In this document: positions 1 through 12,718 of the stretch, one piece after another
How the letters are laid out: the number at the start of each line of letters is the position of its first letter
Position numbering within the stretch: the first letter of the stretch is position 1
Assembly (NCBI RefSeq): GCF_029852145.1
Contig: NC_079974.1
Coordinates: 16,491,582-16,555,581 of the forward strand
Source: Microplitis mediator
Lineage: Eukaryota > Arthropoda > Insecta > Hymenoptera > Braconidae
DNA: 64,000 nt
Direction of reading: 5' to 3'
Notes under the pieces: model-generated
Seen by the model: only the letters and a program-made list of their open reading frames with translations
What the model was told of the DNA's origin: nothing
Databases searched by the model: none
Made by a program: the position numbers and the translations under genes

Positions 1-2218
1 GACTTGTGATCATTTTACCATTGAAATTATCATCGAGTATCGTATTACTTCTTGTATATAATAAGTATGACTTTAAAAACAAAATAATAAATAAATATAA
101 AAATGAATATGACGTAAAAGAAGAAGAATATGAAAAAGTTTAATAATAAAGTAAAAAGATGATAAATAAGTACGTGATAAACATGAACAAGCATGATAAA
201 TAGTTAAAGTTTTAAGAATAGTAATTAAGAGGTGAATTTTGTCTTTACTTGTGGCTCAAAAGTTTACTAAATACTAAATAAAAAGAGTAAGAAAATATAT
301 ATTTTAAAAGAGAACGCAGGCGCTTTAATGTATCGTCTTCTTTCATTTTTCTCTGTCTATCTCTTTTGCATATATATGTACGTATACATATATATAGACA
401 ATTCCTCCCACTATAACGTTCTCATTTTCTCCCTGTACAAGTCCTCTAGTTTTCAACCCCCGTCGTAGGGAGAGAGCACAGCATCCAATACTGAGGCGTT
501 AGTTCGCGGTACATCGTCTACCCAGATTGATGTCAACCGCTCCGTTAAATTATCACTATGATAACACACCCTCGTACATAAACTGACGATCATTCATCAC
601 TTTACACGCAATCTTATTTTAATAATTTTTAATTTATTTACTTAGCTAATTATTTTACTTTATTTATTTAAATATTTAATTAACAAATAGAGTAGAGAAT
701 AAAATTGATTATTATTCAAATTTAAATTTAAAAAATATTAAGTGAAATTTAGTATAGAATACATAATTTGTTTACATACTGGAGTCAAGCGATCTGCCTA
801 ATCTCAGGATGTTTATCAGGGTAATGTATAGCCTCATCTGTGTAGTAATTGCAATTGCCCGTAATAAAATTGATCGTTTATCTTGATACGAAATTGAGGT
901 CGTGTGTTGCCTAAAAACCACACCTGTATACTTGCACACATGTAAATAAATATATACATACATACATATACCCTATTAGTTAATCACTCGGAAAACTAAT
1001 TCCCTGATTTCGGCATTGAGATAAAATTTATACGGTTTATTTTTTTATATATATTTTTTTTTGTCATGTTAATACTAAACCATTAAATTTAACTCACTAG
1101 ATCCGTGACAATTTTAGCGGTTGATTTACGGTCAAGACCTACAATAGCCGAGTACTTGTTTCAGTTCGTATCATCGGGTAATAAAAAAAACGTTAACATA
1201 CAAAAAAAAAGGGGTAAAAGCTAATGTAAAGTCATGAGAGAATGATCAAGAGTTGTAGAGTACACGAGAAATGGAATGATAGATGTGTTGAGTGTTGAGA
1301 ATGAAAAGGCAATGGGCGTTAAAAGCGATGAAAGCACTTTAGACGAATGATAGAGAGAATGAAAAGAGCGCTTTATTTTATTCGTTTTATTTAATAATAA
1401 TTATATACAATTATTTGTTTTTTTCTTCCTTTTCTTCTTCTTCTTCTTCTTCTGTGGATTTATGTACTTTTACCTGTTTTATATTTAAGTATAAATTATT
1501 TTTTATTTGCTGATGCAGAGATCGTTTTGCCATAAAAATTTCCCAATGCAATTGCGGTAGATTGATATTGAGTTGTAATTTGTATTCATCAGCGTTGACT
1601 AAATTTCAGCGAATATTGAATGATATCGAAAGATATATCACAGATTACATTTAATTTTATTCTATTAGTTTTTGTATAATATTTTACTTTTACATAAATC
1701 ATTAAAATTTATAGCTGTGAAATTAACTAACTATTTTATTATAATGAAAGCGTAGTTATCGTTATCACCTCGTTTAATTATTAAATGATTGATTGATGCT
1801 TGCAATTGAATTTTATTCGATCATGGAATAAATTATTATATTATTATTGAATTAATTATGAGCTACAAATTTAATGATATTAAATGCATGGAACAATTAA
1901 CATTGTAATGTAATCAAGTATGAATCTGGAGTTATTTACAATTATGTTGCAGATTTAATTAGCTTTTTAATTAGTCGTCAAGTGAAAGAGTAGTAGATAA
2001 CTGTCGTGTTAACGCCGGAGTATTAATCTCAATCTCTAGAGTCGAGTATTATTTTATTTAAAAGAAGATGATAGTGAAGATGATTAAAGAAGAAATTAAA
2101 ATAGAAGTTACTCCAAATGAAGATACTTTATATTTAACACACAATAAAACATAAAGATATGAACAAATAGTAATCATCATACAATTTAACTCCTACTATT
2201 GTACTATTTAATTGTACA
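1..2218. other. Intergenic / possible 5' UTR of the Dpr gene
   Basis: No coding exon could be supported here. The stretch is AT-rich, with a slightly less AT-rich patch around 430-600 and a TTC microsatellite near 1432-1452. It may contain 5' untranslated exons of the Dpr gene that starts at 2219, but nothing in the sequence fixes a transcription start. Confidence 0.4.
1432..1452. repeat. (TTC)n microsatellite
   Basis: About seven uninterrupted TTC units are visible. This is a simple sequence repeat with no assigned function. Confidence 0.8.
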
Positions 2219-5200
2219 ATGAAGATCTTAGTGTTTTCATTACTACTAAACATCGCAATACAAACCAGTAAGTTAATTGTGCATACATATATATATAGAT
2301 ATATATTATTTTGTATAGTTATACAATTTATGTTACAATGTGATAATTAAATTTATAGACGTAATTCTAACTGCTCACTGATTTAAGCCAACATAATTAT
2401 TATTATTAAATATAACTTTTAGTTGACTTTAAGTTTATCGGAAATTCTTCTTATCTTTTCATCAGTTTCTTATTCTATTATAAATTACAACAAGTTAATC
2501 CAACTTTATATATTTTTTTATACCTTTTTCGTTTTTTTTTTGTCATTATTACTTTTCAGACTACCCGTCGGCTACAGTTACCGCTGAAATGCTTCAGCAA
2601 CGATTGGGTGTCAATTCTATCGATAAAAGTCCAACTTCAAAACCTATATCAGATATTGACTTACCACCAACTTTACCAATGATCTTTGGCACCGAAAATT
2701 CAACTATTATTTATGCACAATCGGGTTCGACGGCATTACTACCATGTATTATACACAATCTTGGCGACGGAACAGTAAGTTTTAGTTTTTGTGGTTTTAT
2801 TCTTTTATATGAATACTCATATTTTTTCGGATCGATTATTACTACTTTAAATAACTTTTTAAAAGTTTTCTTCACTTACATATATACTTTCTTTTTATTA
2901 AATATAAAAGGGGAGCTAAAAATTGAGACTAGAAATTTTCATTTTAAATCGAAAGTTATTATATATATATTTATATTTTTATTTTTTATACGTGAGGTAG
3001 AAAAAGACTTTTCAAACTCAATTTAGGGTAAAACCTAATGGATTCACGGTAAAAAAAATTTCTCGTTTCAGAATTTCGTTGTGAGTAAATATTTTTTATA
3101 AATTATAAATTATTATTTTAAAGGAATGAAACTTGATATTTATAGTAGTTAATTAAGTAACCATTTGTTTTATTACACTGAAAGAAAAAATAACTTTTAT
3201 AAGTATTATATTTTCTTCGTGCTTTATGCTGTTAGAAATTTCCAATCTAATTTATTTTATAGTGAAAAAATTTTACGATTTCACTTGAAAACATTTTAAG
3301 TATCTATTGAAGAATTCTGAATTCAACTCGAGATTTGCTGATATTCATTTTTTTGGGATCGTTGTAAATAAATTTTGATTTTCTTCTGCCAAGAAAATTA
3401 TTCTTCATCTAATAGATATGAAATCAATATTATAATTTTTATTGATTTACTACTTGAAGTTTTATTTACTTTTTTTTTTTCAGTGTAATATTTAAAGTAC
3501 TAAATTATTAGTTTTTAAAATCACAGTTACCGAATTGTGGTCATTGTTTTACTTTTTTTTTAAAGGTATTTTTTACTAAACTGACGACAAAAAAGTTTTT
3601 TTCAAAATTTTAGTTCGTGAAAAAAAAAATCTGAAAACCGCCTGACCCTGCGGGCCAGCCCCAAAACTTTCCGCTGTTTCCGAGCTCAGGGAGCTCATTA
3701 CTTGTAAATTTTTGAGCTCCTCGAGCTTGTTAGGCCGGTAAACCATACCTTCACTGAAATATTATAATTTTTGTCCGACGATATCTTTGGAACGAATGAA
3801 CCGATTTGAACGTTCTTAGTGGCAATCGAAAGAACTCAACAAGACTTACAACTGACTACATTTTGAGGTGAATCAGGCAAGTGGTTTATAAGTTATACGC
3901 AAAAAACCAAAAACAAAAAAAAATTTTTCATTTTTATTCATCGTATAACTTGTAAACTACATAATCGATCTACCCCAAAATCTAATCAATTCTAAGTTTC
4001 GGAGAACTCTTTCGATTGCCACAAAAAACGTTCAAATTGGTTGATTCGTTCCAAAGATATCGTCGGACAAAAAAAAGATCACACACACACACACACATAC
4101 ACACGGACGTCCATCCGGGAATAGTCAGAATAGCTTCCTAGGATTTCAAAACGTCGACATCTGATGAAAATTCGATTTTCGAAAATCGGACCGAAACCAA
4201 TAACTTCCCTTTTTTTTGAAAATTTGAATTTTCATGGCGGGAAGTAAAAAATTTGTGGAAAGTTTTTATTATCAAAATAATATGACAAAATCGAACTTTT
4301 TCCAATTTAAAGATCATTCAGAAAGTAAAAGCATCATCCAATTATTCACACCTTGTTGCGTGTGAATTTTAAAGCTCTGTCTTATGCGATCAGTTTTTCT
4401 AAACATCAGTTAGTACTTAGGCCCAATGTTGTATCTCGTCGTGATTTCACTCAAACGGATACTCTTCTAGTTTCATTTGCTGACACAACAACTTATCAAA
4501 GGGTTGCAGTTTTGGGAACTCGCTTCCGCTCCAAGTTACGACATCAGAAACATTAGATAAATTTCGAAGTAAATGCTTTTGATATTTGATGAATCTGGAA
4601 GAAAACCAGTAAACCCTTGAAAGAGTATACTCTTGTTTGCGTTGAAATGAGTCAGTGAACGTCTGAAAATTCTGTAGCCGGAAAACTTTAACTTATCGTC
4701 TTTTATTGAGCTTATTGTAGTTGTACTCATTAATAAACTAACAGTAATTATTTGTGTGACTTATGAAAATTGGTTAATTAATTTTTTAATTATCGCAAAA
4801 TGATTTTTAGGAATTGCGATTTTTCAATGATTTTTATTAATTTTTAAAAAGATTAAATGAGATTACTGTGGAATTATCAATTAAATAATCGTACCAACAA
4901 TTTAAAAATTTATTTTGCCTACCGATTTAATCAAAAAATACTTTTTCAAACTTTTTTTGTGATTATCAATAACATGAAATAAAAAATATAATCTCCCTTT
5001 ATTATCTTAGTTATTAATTTATGATTTTTAAATTAAAATGTAATATTCCTTACTAATGCGGATCACAAAAGTACATTTTTTAATTTTAATTTCACAAAAC
5101 GCGTCAGTTCGGAGACCTATTATGGCAAATAATCACTTGGAATAAAAAAATTTACGATTTAATATATTGTTAAAAAAAGTATACATTTTAAAATGAGTGA

Positions 5201-8200
5201 TAAAAAAAAATGTAAAGTGTTTAAGGTTTCCCATAAAAGAACAGAACAACTACGAAAATCTCCTGGTTTTATGATAAGCTCCTTACAGTCGTCGCAATAA
5301 TACATTTTAATCATTTATAATTAAATCATATATATTTCATATTTAAATTATTACTGCCTTGCGATTTTAATTTACAATAATTCGTATTGAAATATAATCT
5401 ATATTTAATATCAAATAAATAATTATTAAAATTTGTTAATAAAATAAAATATTCATTTGAGAATGTGTACTATGTAGCGTCGGTAATTTATTTGACGTTA
5501 TGAAAAATTGCAGGCTGATATGAATCGTTATAATAAAAATAATTGGAGTTACATATTTCTAGGTCAAAATTTACATGATAATAATAACAATAATGATATT
5601 AATAATAATAATAATATTGTTAATAACAACAACAACAGTTTTGACATATTTATCTAACATCAAATAGCGCGTTAAATAATTCAAATTAATATTCATAATC
5701 GTTGGTTAATAATTAAAAAAACCATTGTTACACACTTTAATATTAATTTAGGGTGTACCTTTAATTAAAAAAAAAATATCAGCATAAAAAAATTTAATTA
5801 TGCATATCTGAGATAAAATATTAAAATTTAAATTTCTTTGTGTAACACAATAAAATTTTTATATTTTCATTTTTCACTATTTAATAAATGATGGAATAAA
5901 ATATTGCCCGGTATTTCAATGGGAAAACATTCATTGCGTTAATTAATAAATCGTTTCACTGAGTAGAAATTCTGTTGTATTTTTTTTAAATTTTTTTTTG
6001 CGTTAACCGAGAGTAGAAATTTAAAAGCGATAGTTTGATTTCATTTAAACTATTGCGGTACTTTCAGTAGTTGTGTAGTGGTTGTATCGTATATATACAT
6101 ATATATAAATATATACGATAATGATTTAAACAATTTTAGCTTGAACACATCGAGTGCCGCGAAATTTAATACTCGTGAAAATTACCAAGTATTATACGCA
6201 TATGATACATATTACCTTGAAAGTCTACAAAGTTTATGTACCTATATATATATATATACATATATATATATGAAAGATAATATTTTATTATTATATTAAA
6301 TTTGTGTTAATATAAAATAATTTATGTATTTAATTATTTATTAAATAGAAATTTATTGTTTTTGAATTTAAATTTGAATTAATACTTAAATTATGGTATG
6401 CGAAGATTAATGAAATGAGCAACTACCAAATGGAGTACCAGAGGTAGATAAAGTTTAGACGTATATTACAATGTAACAAGTAAAGAGCGGAATAGCAGTA
6501 CCCCATCTGCCCAGCCATGAAAATTGAGTTACTATTGTACCTTATGGCTTGAGTGTTTCGCGAGGTAATAAACTCAACCGTGTTTTAACTAGTTTTACCC
6601 CCAGGCCAATCCACCATGGGTAAAAATTCTGTTATTAAGAGTCGCCAGTCACTCCCCGGCGCGAATAATAGTAAAGTTTTTTTTAAAAAGCTAAAAACTT
6701 GGACGATATAAATAATTTTTTAAAAAATTTTAATATAAATTTAGTAGTTTTTTTTTTCCGGTCTCTATTATTTCTTGGATAATTTTTTTTATAATCCTTT
6801 CTTAATAGCTGTAACATTATTTATCAAATTTTATTAAAACTTGAACTTAAACTTTCAACAAAAGATTTTAATGTTAAAATAAATCATAAGAATAGAATTA
6901 AATTTAAAGTTTATCTATAAGAATACTTATAGATCAAGTTTTATCGAAGAAAATAAGAAGATTAATAATAAAACTAGTAATGAATTTAATAATTTGAAAG
7001 TATAATTATATTCATATTTTATTCAAATTTATTGAGTTATTAACTGTTACTTTAAAATATATTAAATTTTAAAATATTAATTTTATATTGATCTGAAAAA
7101 ATTTTTTTAATTAAAACTATTATTTCACAAATAATTAAATTCATTTATTAAAAATCATTTAACGCAATAAATGAGAGCTCTCATTTTCAACAGTTTCAAT
7201 TAAACGATTAATTTTTAATTTAACCACAGAGCCATTTACTCTCATATTTAATTCAATTATACAAAATTTTATCAAAAAAATCAAACTAAAACTTTTTTTT
7301 TTTTTTTTTTTTTCATCAGTAAATTCATGAGTATTAAAAAAAAAACTCATGGAAATCGTTGCAAACTGATTAAAACAGATAAAAAAAACTAGAAAATGAA
7401 TGTTAAACTCAACAACTTTCAAACTTTCTGAGTAGAAAAGTTAAAAAAAAATGCATTCAAACAAATTTAACTATTGTACGTTTAATGTAATATGATAATT
7501 TTAATATTCCTCTTGAACTTTATTTATTATTATTTTTATTTTTGTTTTTATTATGCTTTTTAGGTAAGCTGGATAAGAAGGAAAGCAGTACAGCAATTGT
7601 TAACAGTTGGCCTGACGACATATGCAAGCGACGGACGTTTTCAGGCGATCCACTTTCATCACAGTGAAGATTGGACTCTTCAAATAAAATACGTACAGTC
7701 TAGAGATGCTGGGATGTATGAGTGCCAAGTGTCCACTCATCCACCCGCAAGTGTATTTCTGTTTCTCGAGGTCGTTGGTAAGAATTTATTAATGGACTCT
7801 ACGGCTGATGGCTGTTTGTCTACCCTTGCTTTACGTATCTTCTCTCATATAAAGTCATAAAAATCATATTTATATGTTTTATACAAGTATATACGCTTAC
7901 AAAATAATCCTTACTTAATCATTTTTTTTTTGTATAACGTTTATCTTAACTATTACTTATATAAAATTTTTAAATAGGGGATGCGAATAGTTTGAACTTA
8001 CGAATTATTCGTATTAAATCTAATCGAACTTCGGATTAAAAAATTCGAATTATTTGTAAGTTTTCAAATGATTCAAAGCTTTTCAAATTATTCGTAAGTT
8101 TTTAAATTATTTGAAACTCGGAATTATTCGTAAATTCCAAAATTATTTGAAATTTTACGAATAGCGCAAAATTTTCTTTCGAGCGACTTAATATTGTAAT

Positions 8201-9409
8201 ATTTTTTCCAATAATTTAAATTTCTGTCAGAGATAAATAGAATTTCGGATTGAATAATTCAAACTTTCGAATTATTCGTAAGTTTTCAAGTCATTTGTAA
8301 ATTTTTTTTTGAACGCCTTAATATTGTAATATTTTTTCCAATAATTCAAATTTTTGTCAGAGATATATAGACGCGAATCTACGGAAAAATTAATTTTGTT
8401 TACTTTAATAACTAAACTCTCCATTAATTAAAAATTTAATATTTGAAATTTGAAATCTGATCAGAATTTTCTCGATTCGAATCAAGTAATTTGAAAAGTT
8501 ACAAATAATTCAAAAAATTTCTCAATATTCGGTTTTATCGATTCATTCGAAAATTCGAATTTCAAATCAAATAGTTACGTCCGATTCGATTCAATTCAAA
8601 CATCCCCATTACACTGAGAGAAAAAATAACTTTTAGAGATATTGTATATACTTCTTACAAGAAATTATGCTATTGAAAATTTTCAATCCAATATATTTTT
8701 AATGCAAAAATTTGAAGATTTCATTAAAAATTATTTTCTTAATCGAAGAAATCTGAGCTCAGCTCGAGATATCCTGATCTTTTTTTTTAAGTATTGTAAA
8801 TAAATTCCGATTTTCTTCTCTCAAAAAAATCATTCTTCAACTTAATTATAGAATTAATAATGTAACAATTTTTATTGATTTACTACTTTCGAAAATGTTG
8901 TTTTCCAAAAGTTAATTTTTTTCAGTGTATCAAACAAATATTCTCTTGAGTAAATACCAATTTGTACTAACTAGACAAACAAATAATTTACAGAAGCAAG
9001 AGCTGAAATAGACGGTCCGGCAGAAAAATTTGTTCGTCCAGGCAGTACCCTTCAACTACATTGTCAAGTTAAAAAATCAACGGAAGTGCCATCATATTTT
9101 TTTTGGTACCACAACTTCCGAATGATAAACTATGACGTCGATCAAGGAGTAAATGTCAGTACGGATCTGACGAATCGTGAAAGCTGGCTCGAAGTACCAA
9201 GAGCATTAGACAGACACTCCGGAAATTACACCTGCGAGGCAAGTAACGCCGAGAAAGCACGTGTTTATGTTCACATATTTAATGGTGACAATCCAGCGGC
9301 GATGCAACACAGTCTTGCGTCAGGACGATCAACTTTTCTTGCCACACTTGCCTGGCTCATCATTTCCGCCGTCCAAACTACTATTTACTCGCGACTAAGA
9401 ATTTTTTAA
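2219..9409 (+). CDS. dpr: Dpr-family two-Ig cell-surface protein
   Basis: CDS exons are 2219-2267, 2560-2774, 7564-7777 and 8994-9409, giving 297 residues; all introns are GT-AG and the phases agree. Residues 1-16 (MKILVFSLLLNIAIQT) look like a signal peptide. Ig domain 1 has its cysteine pair at C79 and C142, with VSWIRRK at 89-95 and the DAGMYECQVST motif. Ig domain 2 has C183 and C240, with FFWYHNFRMINYD and SGNYTC. The NGDNPAAMQHS stretch followed by a hydrophobic C-terminus (about 272-290) is typical of GPI-anchored Dpr proteins. Members of this family bind DIP receptors at neuronal surfaces and help specify synaptic partners. The start was chosen because the exon encodes a signal peptide directly upstream of a donor in the matching phase. 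Which Dpr paralogue this is cannot be decided here. Introns 2 (4.8 kb) and 3 hold several transposon remnants. Confidence 0.93.
3176..3485. mobile_element. TA-flanked MITE, CACTGAAAG family, copy 1
   Basis: A 310-bp element in Dpr intron 2 begins CACTGAAAGAAAAAATAAC and ends TTTTTTTTTTCAGTG, flanked on both sides by TA. A second copy lies at 8612-8927 with recognisably similar sequence along its length. TA duplication plus short inverted ends is the signature of nonautonomous Tc1/mariner-type elements. There is no transposase ORF. Confidence 0.75.
3625..4250. mobile_element. Foldback-type element, copy 1
   Basis: The ends carry the inverted motif ACTTCCCGC/GCGGGAAGT in imperfect form (left CTTTCCGC, right GCGGGAAGT). 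The interior holds long inverted arms: 3768-3830 pairs with about 4005-4075, both carrying GTCCGACGATATCTTTGGAA or its complement. A CA microsatellite (about 4079-4107) sits beside the right arm. Related copies lie at 10224-10660, 49046-49495 (inverted) and as a fragment at 57123-57215. It has no coding capacity. Confidence 0.7.
4251..7563. other. Remainder of Dpr intron 2
   Basis: AT-rich intron with TA and ATT simple repeats (for example about 5578-5640 and 6090-6115). A less AT-rich patch at about 6480-6660 matches nothing I recognise. The short ORFs here have skewed composition and no family resemblance, so none is called. Confidence 0.5.
7977..8608. mobile_element. AATTCG-rich hAT-like element, copy 1
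   Basis: Lies in Dpr intron 3. It starts near GGGGATGCGAATAGTTTGAA and ends with the roughly inverse TTCAAACATCCCC. The interior is full of AATTATTCG and TTTGAAA motifs. It resembles the outer element at 11661-13107, and supplies the uninterrupted version of the site into which the pogo-like element inserted there. It has no ORF. Confidence 0.6.
8612..8927. mobile_element. TA-flanked MITE, CACTGAAAG family, copy 2
   Basis: Begins CACTGAGAGAAAAAATAAC and ends GTTAATTTTTTTCAGTG, with TA on both sides. It is the same family as 3176-3485 and is inserted next to the hAT-like copy in Dpr intron 3. Confidence 0.75.
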
Positions 9410-9641
9410 TGACCACACATACATCCACCCACAGCTCTATTATTTTCTACATATATTCTGCTCGACTCATCTGCATTTAATTTTTTTAAATTTAGCTAAG
9501 CCCTTTTTTATTTAATTTCATTTTATTTCCCGACACAACAGCTAAATAATAATACCGCAACCTCTACTTAAACGTGTTATGTAAATATATAATAATTAAA
9601 TGCTAATTTTAAACCACTATCTCGCACGTATGTACTATATT

Positions 9642-9647
9642 AATAAA
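9642..9647 (+). terminator. Candidate polyadenylation signal of the Dpr gene
   Basis: AATAAA lies 233 bases after the Dpr stop codon. Other A/T-rich hexamers are nearby, so the cleavage site is uncertain. Confidence 0.4.
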
Positions 9648-11652
9648 TAATTAATTAAATAATTGTAATAACGTTTTTAATTTTTAAAAATACTGATTTT
9701 TTTATGCTAATGTTATTTTTACTTTTAATATAAAATTGATTTGATTTAGCCGTAAAGTGATTTCAGAGGCCGTATTATATTGATAAATGATATTACGCCA
9801 GTGAACACGATGCACAAAGTTGCTATTTCCTTCTCGGCATTTTTAATAAACCAATTTTTATTATAACCATAGAATTGTGCAAGCATGCCACTGAAGAAAC
9901 AAGCAATTCCGAGAAAATTGTGAATAAATTTTCAGATAACAGCTCGTATAAAACTGTTCAATTTAACGGCTGAGAATACTGTGATCCCCGACAAAGGGAT
10001 AATGCACGTAAGCACAATTGACGTTATTTCTAAGATTGCATGAGTAGATTTAAAATGGTTATCTTTGTTTTTAAACATAACAATTACCCAGCAATACTAA
10101 AACAACCACTAAGTTGTTGTAAATTTCTATTTATATTGTGGATTCCGCGTCGTGAAAATCGACGTGACAAAACATTATCTTCTGTCATGACCATTACTTC
10201 GGGCATTAATAAAACGTACTGATGAAAAAAAATCTGAAAAAAGATTGACCCTGCGGGCCAACTCCAAAACTTCCCGCTGTTTGTTGATTTGAACGATTGG
10301 TCGAGGAAATTTCAAGTTATGCAACAAAAACCAAAAAAATTTTTTTTTTCAATTTTTATTTTTCGTATAACTCGTAAACTACTTGACCGATCACTTTAAA
10401 ATTTAATCAGTTCTAGGTCTTAATGAGCCTTTTCGATTACTGCAAAGTAAATTCAAATCGATTGATTTGTTCCAAAGATATCGTCGGACAAAAAAAGTTT
10501 AGACATACGTGCGGTCGGATGTCCATCCGGAAATAGTCAGAATAACTTCCTAGGACTTAAAAACGTCGAAATCGGTAAACTCGATTTTCCAAAATCGGAC
10601 CGAAACCAATAACTTCCCATTTTTTGAAAATTTGAATTTTCATGGCGGGAAGTAAAAAATATATACCTATATTAATATTAAATTTTTTTTTTTTAAGATA
10701 TATGAGGTGATAAAAAACTATGATATGTCAGGTATGATATTTCATGGATTTAAGTCTTTAAATTGAAAGCGTATGATGCAAAGCTAAATTAAATTTTTTT
10801 TTATCAACTATATTTTAATCTCTGCAAGACATTGGAATTCACATTAAAAAATGACTTCATTTTTTTTTTAAATATTTCAACCTCTTTGTTTAATTTCTTC
10901 AATATTAATTCTATTGTTTGATTCAAAGACTTTATAATAAAAAATGATATATATTAATTAAAAATTTGCCCCGACGGAACAAAATCCAACGAGAATATTT
11001 AATGTCAATATAATTGAACCAGTTAAATAAGAAATATATCCGATAACCGATAAAATCATTAATTGGTTTATTATATTGCTGTCAATATAATTCCATACTA
11101 ATCTTCTTGTCTTCTTTAGATGACGTTTTACGAAAATAAATTTTGATTAAATTGTTTAATAATTACAGTTATTAATATCACGAGAATTATTTTATTATTC
11201 AATTAGTTTGCAACAAAAGCTTAAGATTTACTGATCCAATAAATAAGTTGACTGTTAATTTGCTTGAGTGATTGATAATATTAAATTATAATTGAGATAA
11301 CTCATTTGATTATTTGACAGTTTATTTATTTTGGTAATTAATCAATATCTGTTGACTTTAATCGATAAGAATAAATGAAATAAAAAAAAAAAGTAAACGA
11401 AAATGACAACGCGAAATTCACGATTGAAGACAGGAGAACAAAATAAAAATATTAAAAATAACAGATTGAAAGATTTCGAAGCCGGATATTAAATTTTTCC
11501 AATACTCAATACCTGTGTCAATCATTTTATTTGTTTGTTTCTTATATTTATTTTTTTATATAAAACATTTCGTTGCGCTACTTATCGATCGCGGTGCTCA
11601 TGTTAGCGGCTAATCCAACTGATACTCCGAACAATATTTAATCATATTAAAT
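9648..11652. other. Intergenic, Dpr 3' flank
   Basis: No gene is supported. The stretch holds one foldback element copy (10224-10660) and otherwise AT-rich sequence with no visible coding or RNA structure. Confidence 0.5.
10224..10660. mobile_element. Foldback-type element, copy 2
   Basis: Shares the left part (GACCCTGCGGGCCA, AACTTCCCGCTGTTT), the central TCCAAAGATATCGTCGGACA and the right end TTCATGGCGGGAAGTAAAAA with the copy at 3625-4250. It is shorter, having lost most of one internal arm. Confidence 0.7.
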
Positions 11653-12225
11653 ATATCTACTAGGATTGTGTGAATAGTTCGAACTTACGAATTATTCGTA
11701 TCGAATCGAATCAAATTATTAAATTTGAACTTCGAATATCAAATAATTCAAACTTTTGACTAATTCGAATTTTTTGAATTATTCGTAAATTCTCTAATTA
11801 TTTGAAAATTTACAGATAATTCCAAAATTTGCTTTCGAGCGACATAAAATTGTAATACAGTTGACTACCTGTCATAAGCCTGGTCTAGGGGATGTAGGGT
11901 AAATTTTTCTTTAAATTTCAGTCTTCTACTAGCGTGCGTTTAGTTTTATTCTCGACTACTCGTTATAAGCCTATTTTATTTTATATGATTTCAAACGTCA
12001 TATTTACGTTTTGTTACATACGTTACTATCCCGATTTGTCTAGTGCTCATAGCACTAAAATTAATACTTATCTTTTTACACTAATAATCATTGTAATGCA
12101 AAAAGTTATAATGACAACGGTATTAATTATAGTAATGAGAATAATAATTTAATTGATGAACATAATGCTCAATATAACTTTTAAATTGTAACAGAAGCTG
12201 TAATCGTAATTAATGATTACAATTA

Positions 12226-12718
12226 CACTGTAAAAAATCACCGGGGTAAGTCCAAGCGGTGTAGGTGTTAAAATTCTCCGGTGTTAAAATAACACCGCTG
12301 TCGGTGTAAATATTCTAGACCGGTGTCAAAATATTTTACTTTGTGAATATTTGTACTTACTCGATCACTATAATTGTTAATAAATGATATTTTTTATTAA
12401 TTTTCATAAAGAACTGACATTTTTTGTGTTTTATAATCTTTAAAGTTTATACTCCAAGCGGACGCAGTCACCCAGCTTTTACACCGGTATTACTCCGCTT
12501 TTACACCGGTAACCCCGCTTTTACACCGATATTACTCCGTTTTTACACCAGTTACCCCGCTTTTACACCGATTTTACTCCGCTTTTACACCGGTTACCCT
12601 GATTTAACACCTGTATTTTTAACACCGGTGAATTACTCCTCCTACACCGGTGTAATTTTATTTTAACGCCGGGCGGAGTTAAAATGAGTCCATTTTTAAC
12701 ACCGCTCTTTTTACAGTG
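12226..12718. mobile_element. CACTGTAAAAA-ended MITE carrying a minisatellite (innermost)
   Basis: Begins CACTGTAAAAAATCACCGG and ends CTTTTTACAGTG, flanked by TA. The uninterrupted copy at 52880-53436 gives the empty site (ATTACAATTATGAACAA on the complementary reading), which confirms a TA duplication. The centre holds the TTTTACACCGG minisatellite. Other CACTGTAAAAA-ended elements lie at 20801-21730 and 23195-23370. Confidence 0.8.
12470..12625. repeat. CTTTTACACCGGTA-type minisatellite
   Basis: Tandem, slightly variable units of about 16-17 bp built on CGCTTTTACACCGGT, alternating TTACTC and ACCC spacers. It lies wholly inside the innermost transposon, so it is part of the element and not a host locus. 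Confidence 0.75.

Noticed and set aside
7159..7422. Minus-strand ORF with Lys run in Dpr intron 2
   Set aside because: Crosses a poly-T tract; composition typical of AT-rich intron sequence.
11934..12152. ORF beginning MRLVLFSTTRYKP, with a similar one at 53150-53359
   Set aside because: Both lie inside copies of the pogo-like MITE. They stay open because the copies are similar in nucleotide sequence, and no transposase motif is present. A third, diverged copy would be needed to test for coding constraint.
12470..12625. Possible CRISPR-like array
   Set aside because: Units are contiguous variable tandem repeats with no unique spacers, inside a eukaryotic transposon.
12424..12666. ORF with repeated LLRFYTG units
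   Set aside because: Translation of the TTTTACACCGG minisatellite inside a transposon.
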